From: an uncultured Lachnospiraceae bacterium
GTDB lineage: Bacteria; Bacillota; Clostridia; Lachnospirales; Lachnospiraceae
Direction of reading: 5' to 3'
Assembly (NCBI GenBank): GCA_945913255.1
Contig: CAMEDC010000024.1
Span: 1 to 49,048, forward strand
DNA: 49,048 bases
The position numbers were made by a program, and so were the translations under genes. Below the pieces are notes generated by a model. The model was given only the letters and a program-made list of their open reading frames with translations. It had not been told where the DNA came from and made no database searches. Positions 7,576 through 14,862 of the stretch are shown piece after piece (positions within the stretch are counted from its first letter, which is position 1; every line of letters begins with the position of its first letter).

Positions 7576-9744
7576 CTATCCAAACAAAGCCAAATGGTGC
7601 AGGGCTCTCGTGCAGGATACGTAGAGCAGTTTCCTGTCAGCCTCATTCTCAGTGTTAAAGCTGTCCGCATCACAAACCAGAACGGCATCGAATTCCAGGC
7701 CTTTTGACAGATATACGGGCAGGGAAAGAACGCCGGTCAGGTCTTCGTCCGTGTAGTTCACAATGAGCTTGGGGATCAGCTCCTTATCTGAAGAATCGGC
7801 GGATTTTTGAATCTCCTGCTGAAGCAGTTTCTGCAGCCGGGCTGCATCTTGGGCGGACTTGCTGATCAGGCAGATGGATTCGTACCCTTTTTCCCTGCAG
7901 GTTCTGATTTCCCGCAGGATATTGGCAGCCTGCTGTGCTGCGCTTTTCGAAGGAATAAACGCCGGACTGTCGCCGGAACGATTAAAGCTTTCAAGCTCCG
8001 GCGCCTGCTTTAAATAGCGCAGGCTGAAATTCAGAATCTCATTGGTGCAGCGAAAGCTCTTGGTAAGTGTAACCAGAGAGGATTTCTTTTTGTGCAGCCT
8101 TCCGCGAACCTGATCGTAAAAACGCATATCTTCCTGTTTGTCCAGGGTCTGGTTGATATCGCCCAAAACTGTATACTTGGCATTGGGAAAGAGCAGGCGT
8201 ATGATTTCAAATTGAATCGGATAATAATCCTGTGCCTCATCAATTACCACATGCTTGATATGTCTCTGCATACCCTTCTCCCTGAACTTCAGGGTGAGAT
8301 AAGTGAGCACCATGGCATCGTCGTAAGGGATTGCGCCATATTCCAGACTGTCAACGGTTGCTTTCAATATAGCATCCAGAGTTTCCGCACTGTCTACTTC
8401 GGTAAGCAATTCCTCATAATCGCTTTCGGAAGCCAGAAAACTCCGGTAAAGCTCAAAAATATCCAAGGTGAGAAATTCCTGCAGCTGCATAGAGAAAGCT
8501 GCGATTTCCTCAGCAGGCGCATGCTTTTTTCCTGTACCGAAGGCGAGCTCCATAATATGTTCCTGCAACAGCCTTAATCTACTGCCCAGAGGAATCTGCG
8601 GACGCTTCAGCAGCCATTCCTTCATCTGCTTTTTGGTAATGATACATTTTCCATGGTAAAACACATCTCTGTATTCAATACCGTATTCCGGCAGATTCTC
8701 CATGTAAAAATTCAATAGTTCCAGAAAATGCTCGGAGGTTTTCAGTTTCATACTCTGCCCGGCAAGTTCATACCCCTCGTTTTTTGCCATCATCTGCTCC
8801 AGATAATCATAATTGGGTTGAATGGTACGATCCTTCAGGATACCTTGCAGCAGTGTCTCAAAGACGGCAGAGGTGATATTCTCTTCCCCCAGTTCCGGAA
8901 GTACACCCGCAATATAATCCTCGAAGGTAGAATTCGGTGACAGAATCAAAATACTGTCTGCGGTGAGCCCGGCTTGTGTTCCCTGGTACATCAGATAAGC
9001 AGCCCTGTGCAAAGCGATGGAAGTTTTACCGCTGCCGGCGACTCCCTGTACCATGAGGAGATCGTTCTCCATATCCCGGATAACGACATCCTGCTCGCTC
9101 TGAATGGTCTCGACGATGGCCTTCATCTTCGGAGAAGTGTTTTGGGATAACAGCTGCCGCAAAATCTCATCATTGATAGCCCGGTCGGAATCAAAGAAAT
9201 ACTCCAGCTTACTGTTTTTGATTTCAAACTGGCGCTTCAGCATCAGTTCGCCGTCAATCCGTCCACAGGGAGCATCATAGTAAGCATCCCCTGTCATAAA
9301 ACGGTAAAAGACACTGGCAATCGGCGCACGCCAGTCGTAAATGCAGATTTCTTTGCTCACTCTGTCGGAGAGGGAACGTCTGCCAATATAAATTGCTTCT
9401 GTCTCCCCATCTTCGAAGCGGAAGTCTATGCGCGCAAAGTATGGTGTCTTAATCAAGGTTTCCAGCATTTTGACACGTTTCCTGTATTCGTCGTAGTCAG
9501 CCACCATTTTGTCCACATGGCTCATGCTCTGGCTGAGCTCAACAAACGCTTCAAAATCATCCGGACTGCTCATGTCCTGAATGCCATAGGTGATATTCTC
9601 CCGTGCCTCCAGTTTCTCTTTCTGCATTTCCGCTTCCATGTCTTCAATGGACTTTTGTATGGTCTGAAGCTCTTTTTCCGCTATTGCCAACGTTTCCTGA
9701 AGATGAAGTTCCTCCTGCTGTCTCGTCCTTTCCTTATTCTCCAA
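7576..9744 (-). CDS. helD: HelD-type UvrD-like helicase (RNA polymerase recycling factor)
   Basis: HelD proteins are superfamily 1 ATPases that pull stalled RNA polymerase off DNA and recycle it. The 722-residue protein has the N-terminal antiparallel coiled coil (residues 1-95), which in HelD enters the polymerase secondary channel, then Walker A GVAGSGKT at 234-241 and the DEAQD Walker B near 500. It lacks features of PcrA or AddA. The start is a TTG at 9744, six bases after GGGGAGGG. Two outward promoters separate it from the candidate small RNA. The neighbouring DUF3791 gene is 67 bases downstream and probably unrelated. Confidence 0.92.
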   Translation of the reverse strand: MENKERTRQQEELHLQETLAIAEKELQTIQKSIEDMEAEMQKEKLEARENITYGIQDMSSPDDFEAFVELSQSMSHVDKMVADYDEYRKRVKMLETLIKTPYFARIDFRFEDGETEAIYIGRRSLSDRVSKEICIYDWRAPIASVFYRFMTGDAYYDAPCGRIDGELMLKRQFEIKNSKLEYFFDSDRAINDEILRQLLSQNTSPKMKAIVETIQSEQDVVIRDMENDLLMVQGVAGSGKTSIALHRAAYLMYQGTQAGLTADSILILSPNSTFEDYIAGVLPELGEENITSAVFETLLQGILKDRTIQPNYDYLEQMMAKNEGYELAGQSMKLKTSEHFLELLNFYMENLPEYGIEYRDVFYHGKCIITKKQMKEWLLKRPQIPLGSRLRLLQEHIMELAFGTGKKHAPAEEIAAFSMQLQEFLTLDIFELYRSFLASESDYEELLTEVDSAETLDAILKATVDSLEYGAIPYDDAMVLTYLTLKFREKGMQRHIKHVVIDEAQDYYPIQFEIIRLLFPNAKYTVLGDINQTLDKQEDMRFYDQVRGRLHKKKSSLVTLTKSFRCTNEILNFSLRYLKQAPELESFNRSGDSPAFIPSKSAAQQAANILREIRTCREKGYESICLISKSAQDAARLQKLLQQEIQKSADSSDKELIPKLIVNYTDEDLTGVLSLPVYLSKGLEFDAVLVCDADSFNTENEADRKLLYVSCTRALHHLALFG

Positions 9745-9824
9745 TGATTGCCCTCCCCTTTGAATATGCTCTGCTAAGTGTTGTCTTTGACCAGCATACC
9801 ATATTGGAGGCGGCAGAAACAGAC

Positions 9825-9853
9825 TTGAGAAGTGATGCGTTTTATGCTATAAT
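9825..9853 (+). promoter_or_regulatory. Strong orphan sigma-A promoter
   Basis: TTGAGA, a 17-base spacer and TATAAT preceded by TGC (extended -10). No coding region follows on this strand before the terminator at 9925-9972. Confidence 0.7.
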
Positions 9854-9859
9854 TCTCAC

Positions 9860-9972
9860 ATAAGGGTTCTTGAGCAATTACGCACCTTCCATTGCAGCAT
9901 AAAGGCACATCAGATTTCCATTGTAAAAAAGCCGGTAATATCCAACTTGTTTTGAATATTGTCGGCTTTTTC
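9860..9972 (+). ncRNA. Candidate intergenic small RNA, about 110 nt
   Basis: The segment is bounded by a consensus promoter and an intrinsic terminator. It has no start codon with a ribosome site and no open frame of note. It does not match an RNA family I can recognise (not 6S, SRP or tmRNA by appearance). It could also be the leftover leader of a lost gene. Confidence 0.5.
9925..9972. terminator. Bidirectional terminator
   Basis: Arms 9926-9941 and 9956-9971 pair over 16 bases with two G-U pairs. The stem core is GCCGG/GTCGGC, flanked by A and T runs on either side. It can end both the candidate RNA and the minus-strand isomerase gene. Confidence 0.85.
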
Positions 9973-10045
9973 TATTTTACTATGAACATCTATGAAGTCA
10001 GCCCCCTGTGCCAATGGGCACTACACGTGACGTAAGAAGCGTCCC

Positions 10046-10924
10046 CTAATTCAAAAGCTTTCTTAATCTTCCAAAGCATTCATTCAGCATGGTAAAATCA
10101 ATTTGCCCGGTAGTCCGGTCAAACCCTGTAGCCTCAATGGTATAGTCGCCTCTATACTCGTATTTTGCTAATTTGCGTAAAAAACTGTCAAAATCAACAT
10201 GCCCTTTTCCGATTGGAAGTACATTCAGATTTCCCCAATCCATATAGCCGCCGCTATAATCATTGATATGTAAATGTCTGACATGTCCCTCTCTCCATAT
10301 CCATTCCCATTCCGATTCAAATACTGTTAATGTCTGTCTGTGAAATTCCGCCATTTTTGTATCATATACAAAATGAACATCCGGGTATGTCTGATAAAGA
10401 AGTCTCATATCGTACAACGGATCATGCGCATTACAGACTACGTTCTCCACCATCAAATCAATACCCTCTTTTCGAGCCATTTCATTCAGTTTCCCGAATC
10501 TCTCAATATTTTTCTCAATATTCTTATCGGACGGCAAACCATTCCATAAATGCAGCACCATCTTCTCTGCACCAAAGGCGTGAGCCACTTTTAGATTGAT
10601 TTTGAATTCTTCTATCCCCTTGAGGAAACAGGCTTTGTCCTCATCCTCTGTCAAAATATACTCCGGGTAATTATTTCCTTCTCGCCAGACTTTCATGCCG
10701 CATAACGCCTCACCTAAAGACTTTTGGCAATGTACAACCGGAATATTCAGATGCAGTGCTTTCACGCTGGAAATTAGTTCCTCCACTTCCGGATACCAGG
10801 AACCGTAAATCATGAATTCAAATCCATCGCATTCCAGTTTTCCAGCAATATCTTTTAGCAATCTATAGTCTCTGTGATTTGGTCTCCCAAGCAACGCTCC
10901 CGTGGAGCACAAAACCTGCCTCAT
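10046..10924 (-). CDS. Sugar-phosphate isomerase/epimerase-like TIM-barrel protein
   Basis: The 292-residue protein belongs to the xylose-isomerase-like TIM-barrel superfamily. The metal-binding strands can be seen: MVLHLWNG, MVENVV, FVYDTKMAEF, HLHINDYSG and the final YTIEATG. Members isomerise or epimerise sugars or inositols; the substrate here cannot be named. The ATG follows GGAGGG by seven bases. It stands alone between the candidate RNA and a broken gene, so context gives no pathway. Upstream lie three imperfect 17-bp tandem repeats. Confidence 0.85.
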   Translation of the reverse strand: MRQVLCSTGALLGRPNHRDYRLLKDIAGKLECDGFEFMIYGSWYPEVEELISSVKALHLNIPVVHCQKSLGEALCGMKVWREGNNYPEYILTEDEDKACFLKGIEEFKINLKVAHAFGAEKMVLHLWNGLPSDKNIEKNIERFGKLNEMARKEGIDLMVENVVCNAHDPLYDMRLLYQTYPDVHFVYDTKMAEFHRQTLTVFESEWEWIWREGHVRHLHINDYSGGYMDWGNLNVLPIGKGHVDFDSFLRKLAKYEYRGDYTIEATGFDRTTGQIDFTMLNECFGRLRKLLN

Positions 10925-10937
10925 CAGGTGTCCCTCC

Positions 10938-10988
10938 TTTATCCCTGTTTCTGTTTTATCCCTGTCTTTGCTCTATCCGTGTCTCCGA
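10938..10988. repeat. 17-bp imperfect tandem repeat, three units
   Basis: Units start at 10938, 10955 and 10972 and share the core TTTATCCCTGT (third unit TCTATCCGTGT). A weaker fourth begins at 10989. They lie just upstream of the isomerase-like gene's ribosome site. Confidence 0.7.
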
Positions 10989-11121
10989 TTTATACTTCAT
11001 AATGGGAATACATATATGTGCCTAAACTATTTTCATTATACCAAATCATGATTTGAACTGCACCATGGAATATTTACGTGCTTCTTCCTTAAATGAACAT
11101 TCCTTTTCCCTACAATCGATA

Positions 11122-11940
11122 CTATACAAACACAGCCTTTATAACTCGGTCTAATTGTTTACTGCTTAGCGGTGTTTGCGTTGTCTCAAAGGTAGCCAGC
11201 AGGTTATACCCCATCACATACCCTGATTTGGCATATGCCTCAAGTTTTTTTACCGCATTGCATGCATACTCCTCATTGTCCATCATACCGAAATGCTCCC
11301 ATAAAATTTCTCTTCTTGTACGCATATGCAAGCAGCAGAAATCGGGATGTACAATTCTTCCATCCGTCAATTCCAACGGATATTCATACTTATATGCAAT
11401 CCCCTTCTGGTATAGTTTGTTGGCAATCATAATCTCTGACTTGGATCTCACTCTTTCCCCACGATCCGTAAAATATTCCGGACTATCTTCCTGAAAAGTT
11501 TTTTGAGTATATTCTTCCTGAAGCCACCGGTCAAGGTACATTTTATCAGGCAAAACCACCGGGTTTATCATTACTTGCTTTCCGGGATAAGCTTCTGTAT
11601 AGCATTGCTCTAATTGGTCTGGTTGATATTCTTTCAAGCACCTTGTCAGCGCCTTGATTTCCCGGCGTAATTCTTTGATTATTTTTTGGTTATATTCTTT
11701 CTGAACCAGTTGTCTGATCAATTTATCATTCTTTTTCGAAATATAAACCCTGTTTTCACTTTTATCCTCATCAACCAATCTGTATTGATATGAATTCCCA
11801 CATCTTGTAACATTAATTTTTCCCAGTGGCAGTATTTCCGTCTACTTTTCCAACTGCGTGAGCATTGCCGATAGTTCCTGTTTCCTTAAGCTAATCTGCT
11901 CCTGTAAAGTTTCCTTCGATAGTTCTGCTGTTTTTCGCAT
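11122..11940 (-). pseudogene. PD-(D/E)XK-like protein gene interrupted by an amber codon
   Basis: A good gene start (ATG at 11940 after CAGGAGG) reads 32 codons, MRKTAELSKETLQEQ and so on, then meets TAG at 11842-11844. The same frame continues without break to 11122. Residues after the stop still fit the family: LPLGKINVTRCGNSYQYRL, then YISKKND. The C-terminal part keeps a nuclease-like pattern (SEIMIANKLYQ, VHPDFCC, ILWEHFGMMD). A restart at the TTG at 11778 would give 218 residues but lacks a ribosome site. A nonsense mutation is the simplest reading; suppression is possible. The family is common in Lachnospiraceae and has no proven role that I know of. Confidence 0.75.
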
Positions 11941-12090
11941 TCTTTATCCTCCTGCGCATATATTCATTGAAAAAACTCTATCCCCAATTTACTTTTATGC
12001 CTTTTGACTTTATTCTTCTTGTGTCCATTTTTAGGGAACCTTTCTTCTTATCGTATCCATTCTATGGGGTATATTTTAATACTTCCCTTT

Positions 12091-12130
12091 TATTCCTCTT
12101 CTTCTATTCCTCTTCTTCTATTCCTCTTTA
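12091..12130. repeat. 14-bp pyrimidine tandem repeat, 2.8 units
   Basis: TATTCCTCTTCTTC occurs at 12091 and 12105, with a partial third copy at 12119. Confidence 0.85.
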
Positions 12131-12191
12131 CTTTCTTTGCCCCCTTTCTTCTCCCTTTTCAAATCAACTTTAAAAGCCATATTTTCCACAA

Positions 12192-12455
12192 TACTGGTGT
12201 AATTCTATTTTTCATATTTTCAGCCAGTATATTTTGAGAAAAGCCTCTACAAAAAAGAATTATTATTCAAAAAATACTGGCACAACTATAAAATTTGCAA
12301 AAGCAGCCAGTATCCGTGCCCTTCCTCAGTCCAATGCAAAGCCTATATAACCGCCAACGTACGTGCCAGTTTAGCATTATGATACTTTCCACCAGTATAT
12401 TGCAGAAAATGGCTTTCGTAATATCTAGTCAACATTCAAAATATACTGGTGGAAA
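12192..12455. repeat. Array of six CCAGTAT palindrome arms
   Basis: The 8-mer RCCAGTAT or its complement occurs at 12192, 12223, 12274, 12306, 12391 and 12443. Two related units of 59-60 bases (12223-12281 and 12391-12450) both begin CCAGTATATT and end with ATTCAAAA then ATACTGG. The second has perfect 16-bp arms, 12386-12401 and 12440-12455, around a 38-base centre. Confidence 0.85.
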
Positions 12456-12706
12456 AAGAAAAATTTAGGCTTTGAACAGTAATTTCAGAATTCCTCATTT
12501 TTTTGCAGTAATCATCGAGATTTTTCCCGGAAACAGGGAGACTCTTTATTGATATATTTAAGATATATAAAAGGTTTTTTTATAATAGCAAATATATTAC
12601 ATGTTGACAAGTTCATTTCCCAATTTTCACTATTATTTCACTATTTTTCTTAATTCCCCTTTTCCCATGTTTTCCTTTCCCCCGTTTTTCATCTGATTAT
12701 TACACT

Positions 12707-12730
12707 GAAGCTTCGGTCCAGGAGAAGCTT
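12707..12730. promoter_or_regulatory. GAAGCTT repeat pair upstream of the exporter promoter
   Basis: GAAGCTTC (12707-12714) and GAAGCTT (12724-12730) form both a direct and an inverted repeat, ending 13 bases before the -35 box. A regulator site is possible; no factor is implied by sequence. Confidence 0.4.
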
Positions 12731-12743
12731 AAGAAAAAAACAG

Positions 12744-12772
12744 TTGACAGGACGCACACATTGTGATTGAAT
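12744..12772 (+). promoter_or_regulatory. Promoter of the ABC exporter leader
   Basis: TTGACA, a 17-base spacer and TTGAAT with an upstream TGA (extended -10). Transcription would begin near 12779, giving a leader of about 355 bases before the first exporter gene. Confidence 0.65.
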
Positions 12773-12833
12773 AGAACATGTCGGCGGCTTAGTCACCCAT
12801 CGGCAAATATCAGAGAAAGAGAGGTAACGAACT

Positions 12834-12917
12834 ATGACTTTGTTTATTCATGCGGGATTTACAAAATTAAATAGCTACATAAGTAATGACGCAGTTACCT
12901 CGGTTTCGCTTACATGA
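12834..12917 (+). CDS. Candidate 27-residue leader peptide
   Basis: The ATG at 12834 follows AGAGAGG by nine bases and reads 27 codons (MTLFIHAGFTKLNSYISN, then DAVTSVSLT) to a TGA at 12915. It lies between a good promoter and an intrinsic terminator 45 bases further on, ahead of a multidrug-type ABC exporter operon. This is the arrangement of BmrB upstream of BmrCD in Bacillus subtilis, where ribosome pausing on the leader lets transcription continue. Its sequence is not similar to BmrB that I can tell. Translation is inferred, not shown. Confidence 0.5.
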   Translation: MTLFIHAGFTKLNSYISNDAVTSVSLT

Positions 12918-12962
12918 TTCGTTTGCACACATGCAATCTGAAATTTTATGCAATGCTTTTGT

Positions 12963-12995
12963 ACCCGGGCAGCTTTTGTCCGGGTTTTTTATTTT
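12963..12995 (+). terminator. Intrinsic terminator in the exporter leader
   Basis: ACCCGGGCA (12963-12971) and TGTCCGGGT (12977-12985) form a nine-pair stem with one G-U pair. A run TTTTTT-ATTTT follows. The exporter genes are downstream, so this would act as an attenuator. Confidence 0.8.
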
Positions 12996-13012
12996 CCAAA
13001 AAAGGAAAATAA

Positions 13013-13036
13013 CCTGTCCGGGAACATACCGGGCAG
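13013..13036 (+). promoter_or_regulatory. Second leader hairpin that can compete with the terminator
   Basis: CTGTCCGG (13014-13021) pairs with CCGGGCAG (13029-13036). The first arm can instead pair with CCCGGGCAG of the terminator (12964-12972), and the second with TGTCCGG of the terminator, so mutually exclusive structures are possible. Confidence 0.55.
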
Positions 13037-13134
13037 AAAACGGGGAGAAAAGCACGCGAAATCGAGGGCGCTTTCCGCACAGATATACCTGATGCGGAAA
13101 AGTGCACATAGAAAGATAATAAGGAGGGGATATT

Positions 13135-14862
13135 TTGAAGAAGTTAAGAAACTATGTTCTTCCGTTCTGGAAGAGCTACACATTTGCCATCGCAAGTCTG
13201 CTTCTGGCAATCCTGCTGGAAATGCTGACGCCTCAGATCACAAAGATTATTGTAAATGAATCCTTTGTAGGCGGCGATTTTTCCAGATTCGGATACCTGC
13301 TGGCAGCTCTGGTGCTTCTGGGCATCGGAAGAAGTGTATTCGGCTATTGCAAGGAATTCACTTTTGACAGAAACAGCCAGACCATCGGAACTGAGATGAG
13401 AAAGGATCTGTTTGCCCATATTCAGACACTGTCCATGGACTACTTTGACACGACCAACACCGGAGAACTGATGGCGAGAGTCAAGGACGATGTGGACAAA
13501 GTAAAAGACGCATTCGGCATGACGGGAATGCTGATTATACAGATTTCCATTTACATTGTTTCCATACTGTACTGTATGTTCAGCTTAAGCCCTCTGCTTG
13601 GGCTTCTGCCTCTTGCGGTCATGATTTTCGGTGCCGGGCTGAGCTTTGTGCTGGAAAAGAAATTTGATAAAGTATACACCGACCTCAGTGAGGAAAATGC
13701 GGCGCTTACCACCGTAGCGGAGGAAAACCTGGCCGGTGCCAGGACAGTAAAAGCTTTTGCAAGAGAAAAATTTGAAATTTCCAAGTTTGCAAAGCACAAC
13801 AGACAGTACTATGAGCTGAACATGGAGCAGACCAGGCTCATGACGAGATTCTATCCCGTATATCAGTTTATCGGAGCCGTACTTCCCGTAGTCTGTGCCA
13901 TTCTGGGCGGCGTTCTGGTAATCCGGAACAAGATGGACCTCGGTTCCCTGGTGGCATTCGTAGAATACTCCAGAGACTGTACCTGGCCGCTGGATATGTT
14001 TGCTGAGTTGGCAAATGAGCTTTCTTCCTCCTTTGCCTCCTACAAAAAAATCAAGGCGATCGCAGATGAGAAGCCGAAGCTTACCGAAAAAGCGGATGCG
14101 GTACATCTCGATGAAATACAGGGCAATCTGAAATTTGAAAATGTAGCTCTGTCCCTGGATGACAAAACCATTCTGGAAGGAATTGACCTGGAACTTCCCA
14201 GAGGAAAAACGCTGGGCATCATGGGTGCAACGGGTTCCGGAAAGAGCTCCATTATCAACCTGCTGCAGCGTTTCTATGATCCGTCCGAGGGAAGCATTTC
14301 CATCGACGGTGTGGATATCCGTGACATGGAGCTTTCCCAGGTTAGACGAACCAGCTCTGTTGTCATGCAGGATGTATTCCTCTTTTCCGATACCATTGAG
14401 GAAAATATCAAAATGGGCAAGCGCAAAACCATGGCACTTCCCGAAGTAAAACGGGCTGCAAAAATGGCGCAGGCCGAAGGCTTTATTGAAAAAATGGAGG
14501 AGCAGTACAACACTGTTATCGGTGAAAAGGGTGTCGGACTCTCCGGTGGACAGAAGCAGCGGATCAGTATCGCAAGAGCAATCTCCAAAAAGAGCCCCCT
14601 CCTTGTACTGGACGACTCCACTTCTGCTCTGGACATGGAAACAGAGCGGGAAATTCAGTTGATGTTAAAAACAATAACCGATTCCTCCAAAATCATTATC
14701 GCGCATCGTATCTCAGCGGTAAGAAATGCGGATGAAATCATTTATCTCGATAAGGGTAAAATCGCCGAGAGAGGTACCCATGAGGAGCTGCTTGCCCGTA
14801 AGGGGCTCTACTATGCAACCTACATGGCGCAATACCCTGAGCAGAAGAAAGAGGTGATATAA
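13135..14862 (+). CDS. ABC exporter half-transporter with degenerate catalytic site (BmrC/TM287-like)
   Basis: This is an inner-membrane half-transporter of the multidrug type (575 residues). An N-terminal six-helix type-1 exporter domain spans about 1-310. The ATPase domain has Walker A GATGSGKSS near 364, the Q-loop VMQDVFLF, signature LSGGQ near 468 and Walker B LLVLDDSTSALD near 490. The catalytic glutamate is replaced by aspartate (DDST rather than DEAT), the hallmark of the degenerate subunit in heterodimeric exporters. The TTG start follows AAGGAGGGG. The next gene starts right after its stop. Substrate is unknown; drugs, lipids or peptides are possible. Expression is probably controlled by the upstream leader. 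Confidence 0.93.
   Translation: MKKLRNYVLPFWKSYTFAIASLLLAILLEMLTPQITKIIVNESFVGGDFSRFGYLLAALVLLGIGRSVFGYCKEFTFDRNSQTIGTEMRKDLFAHIQTLSMDYFDTTNTGELMARVKDDVDKVKDAFGMTGMLIIQISIYIVSILYCMFSLSPLLGLLPLAVMIFGAGLSFVLEKKFDKVYTDLSEENAALTTVAEENLAGARTVKAFAREKFEISKFAKHNRQYYELNMEQTRLMTRFYPVYQFIGAVLPVVCAILGGVLVIRNKMDLGSLVAFVEYSRDCTWPLDMFAELANELSSSFASYKKIKAIADEKPKLTEKADAVHLDEIQGNLKFENVALSLDDKTILEGIDLELPRGKTLGIMGATGSGKSSIINLLQRFYDPSEGSISIDGVDIRDMELSQVRRTSSVVMQDVFLFSDTIEENIKMGKRKTMALPEVKRAAKMAQAEGFIEKMEEQYNTVIGEKGVGLSGGQKQRISIARAISKKSPLLVLDDSTSALDMETEREIQLMLKTITDSSKIIIAHRISAVRNADEIIYLDKGKIAERGTHEELLARKGLYYATYMAQYPEQKKEVI

Larger units (their letters stand above)
11945..12740. other. AT-rich gene-free region with palindromes and tandem repeats
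   Basis: No reading frame here has a ribosome site or protein-like composition. It holds a 14-bp tandem repeat (12091-12130), a cluster of six CCAGTAT palindrome arms (12192-12450), very AT-rich DNA (12540-12620) and a GAAGCTT repeat pair (12707-12730). The low GC content relative to the neighbours suggests relic or mobile DNA. Confidence 0.6.

Noticed and set aside
11967..12237. Hydrophobic plus-strand reading frames of 68-77 residues
   Set aside because: They consist of low-complexity pyrimidine-rich DNA with no ribosome site and no protein-like features.
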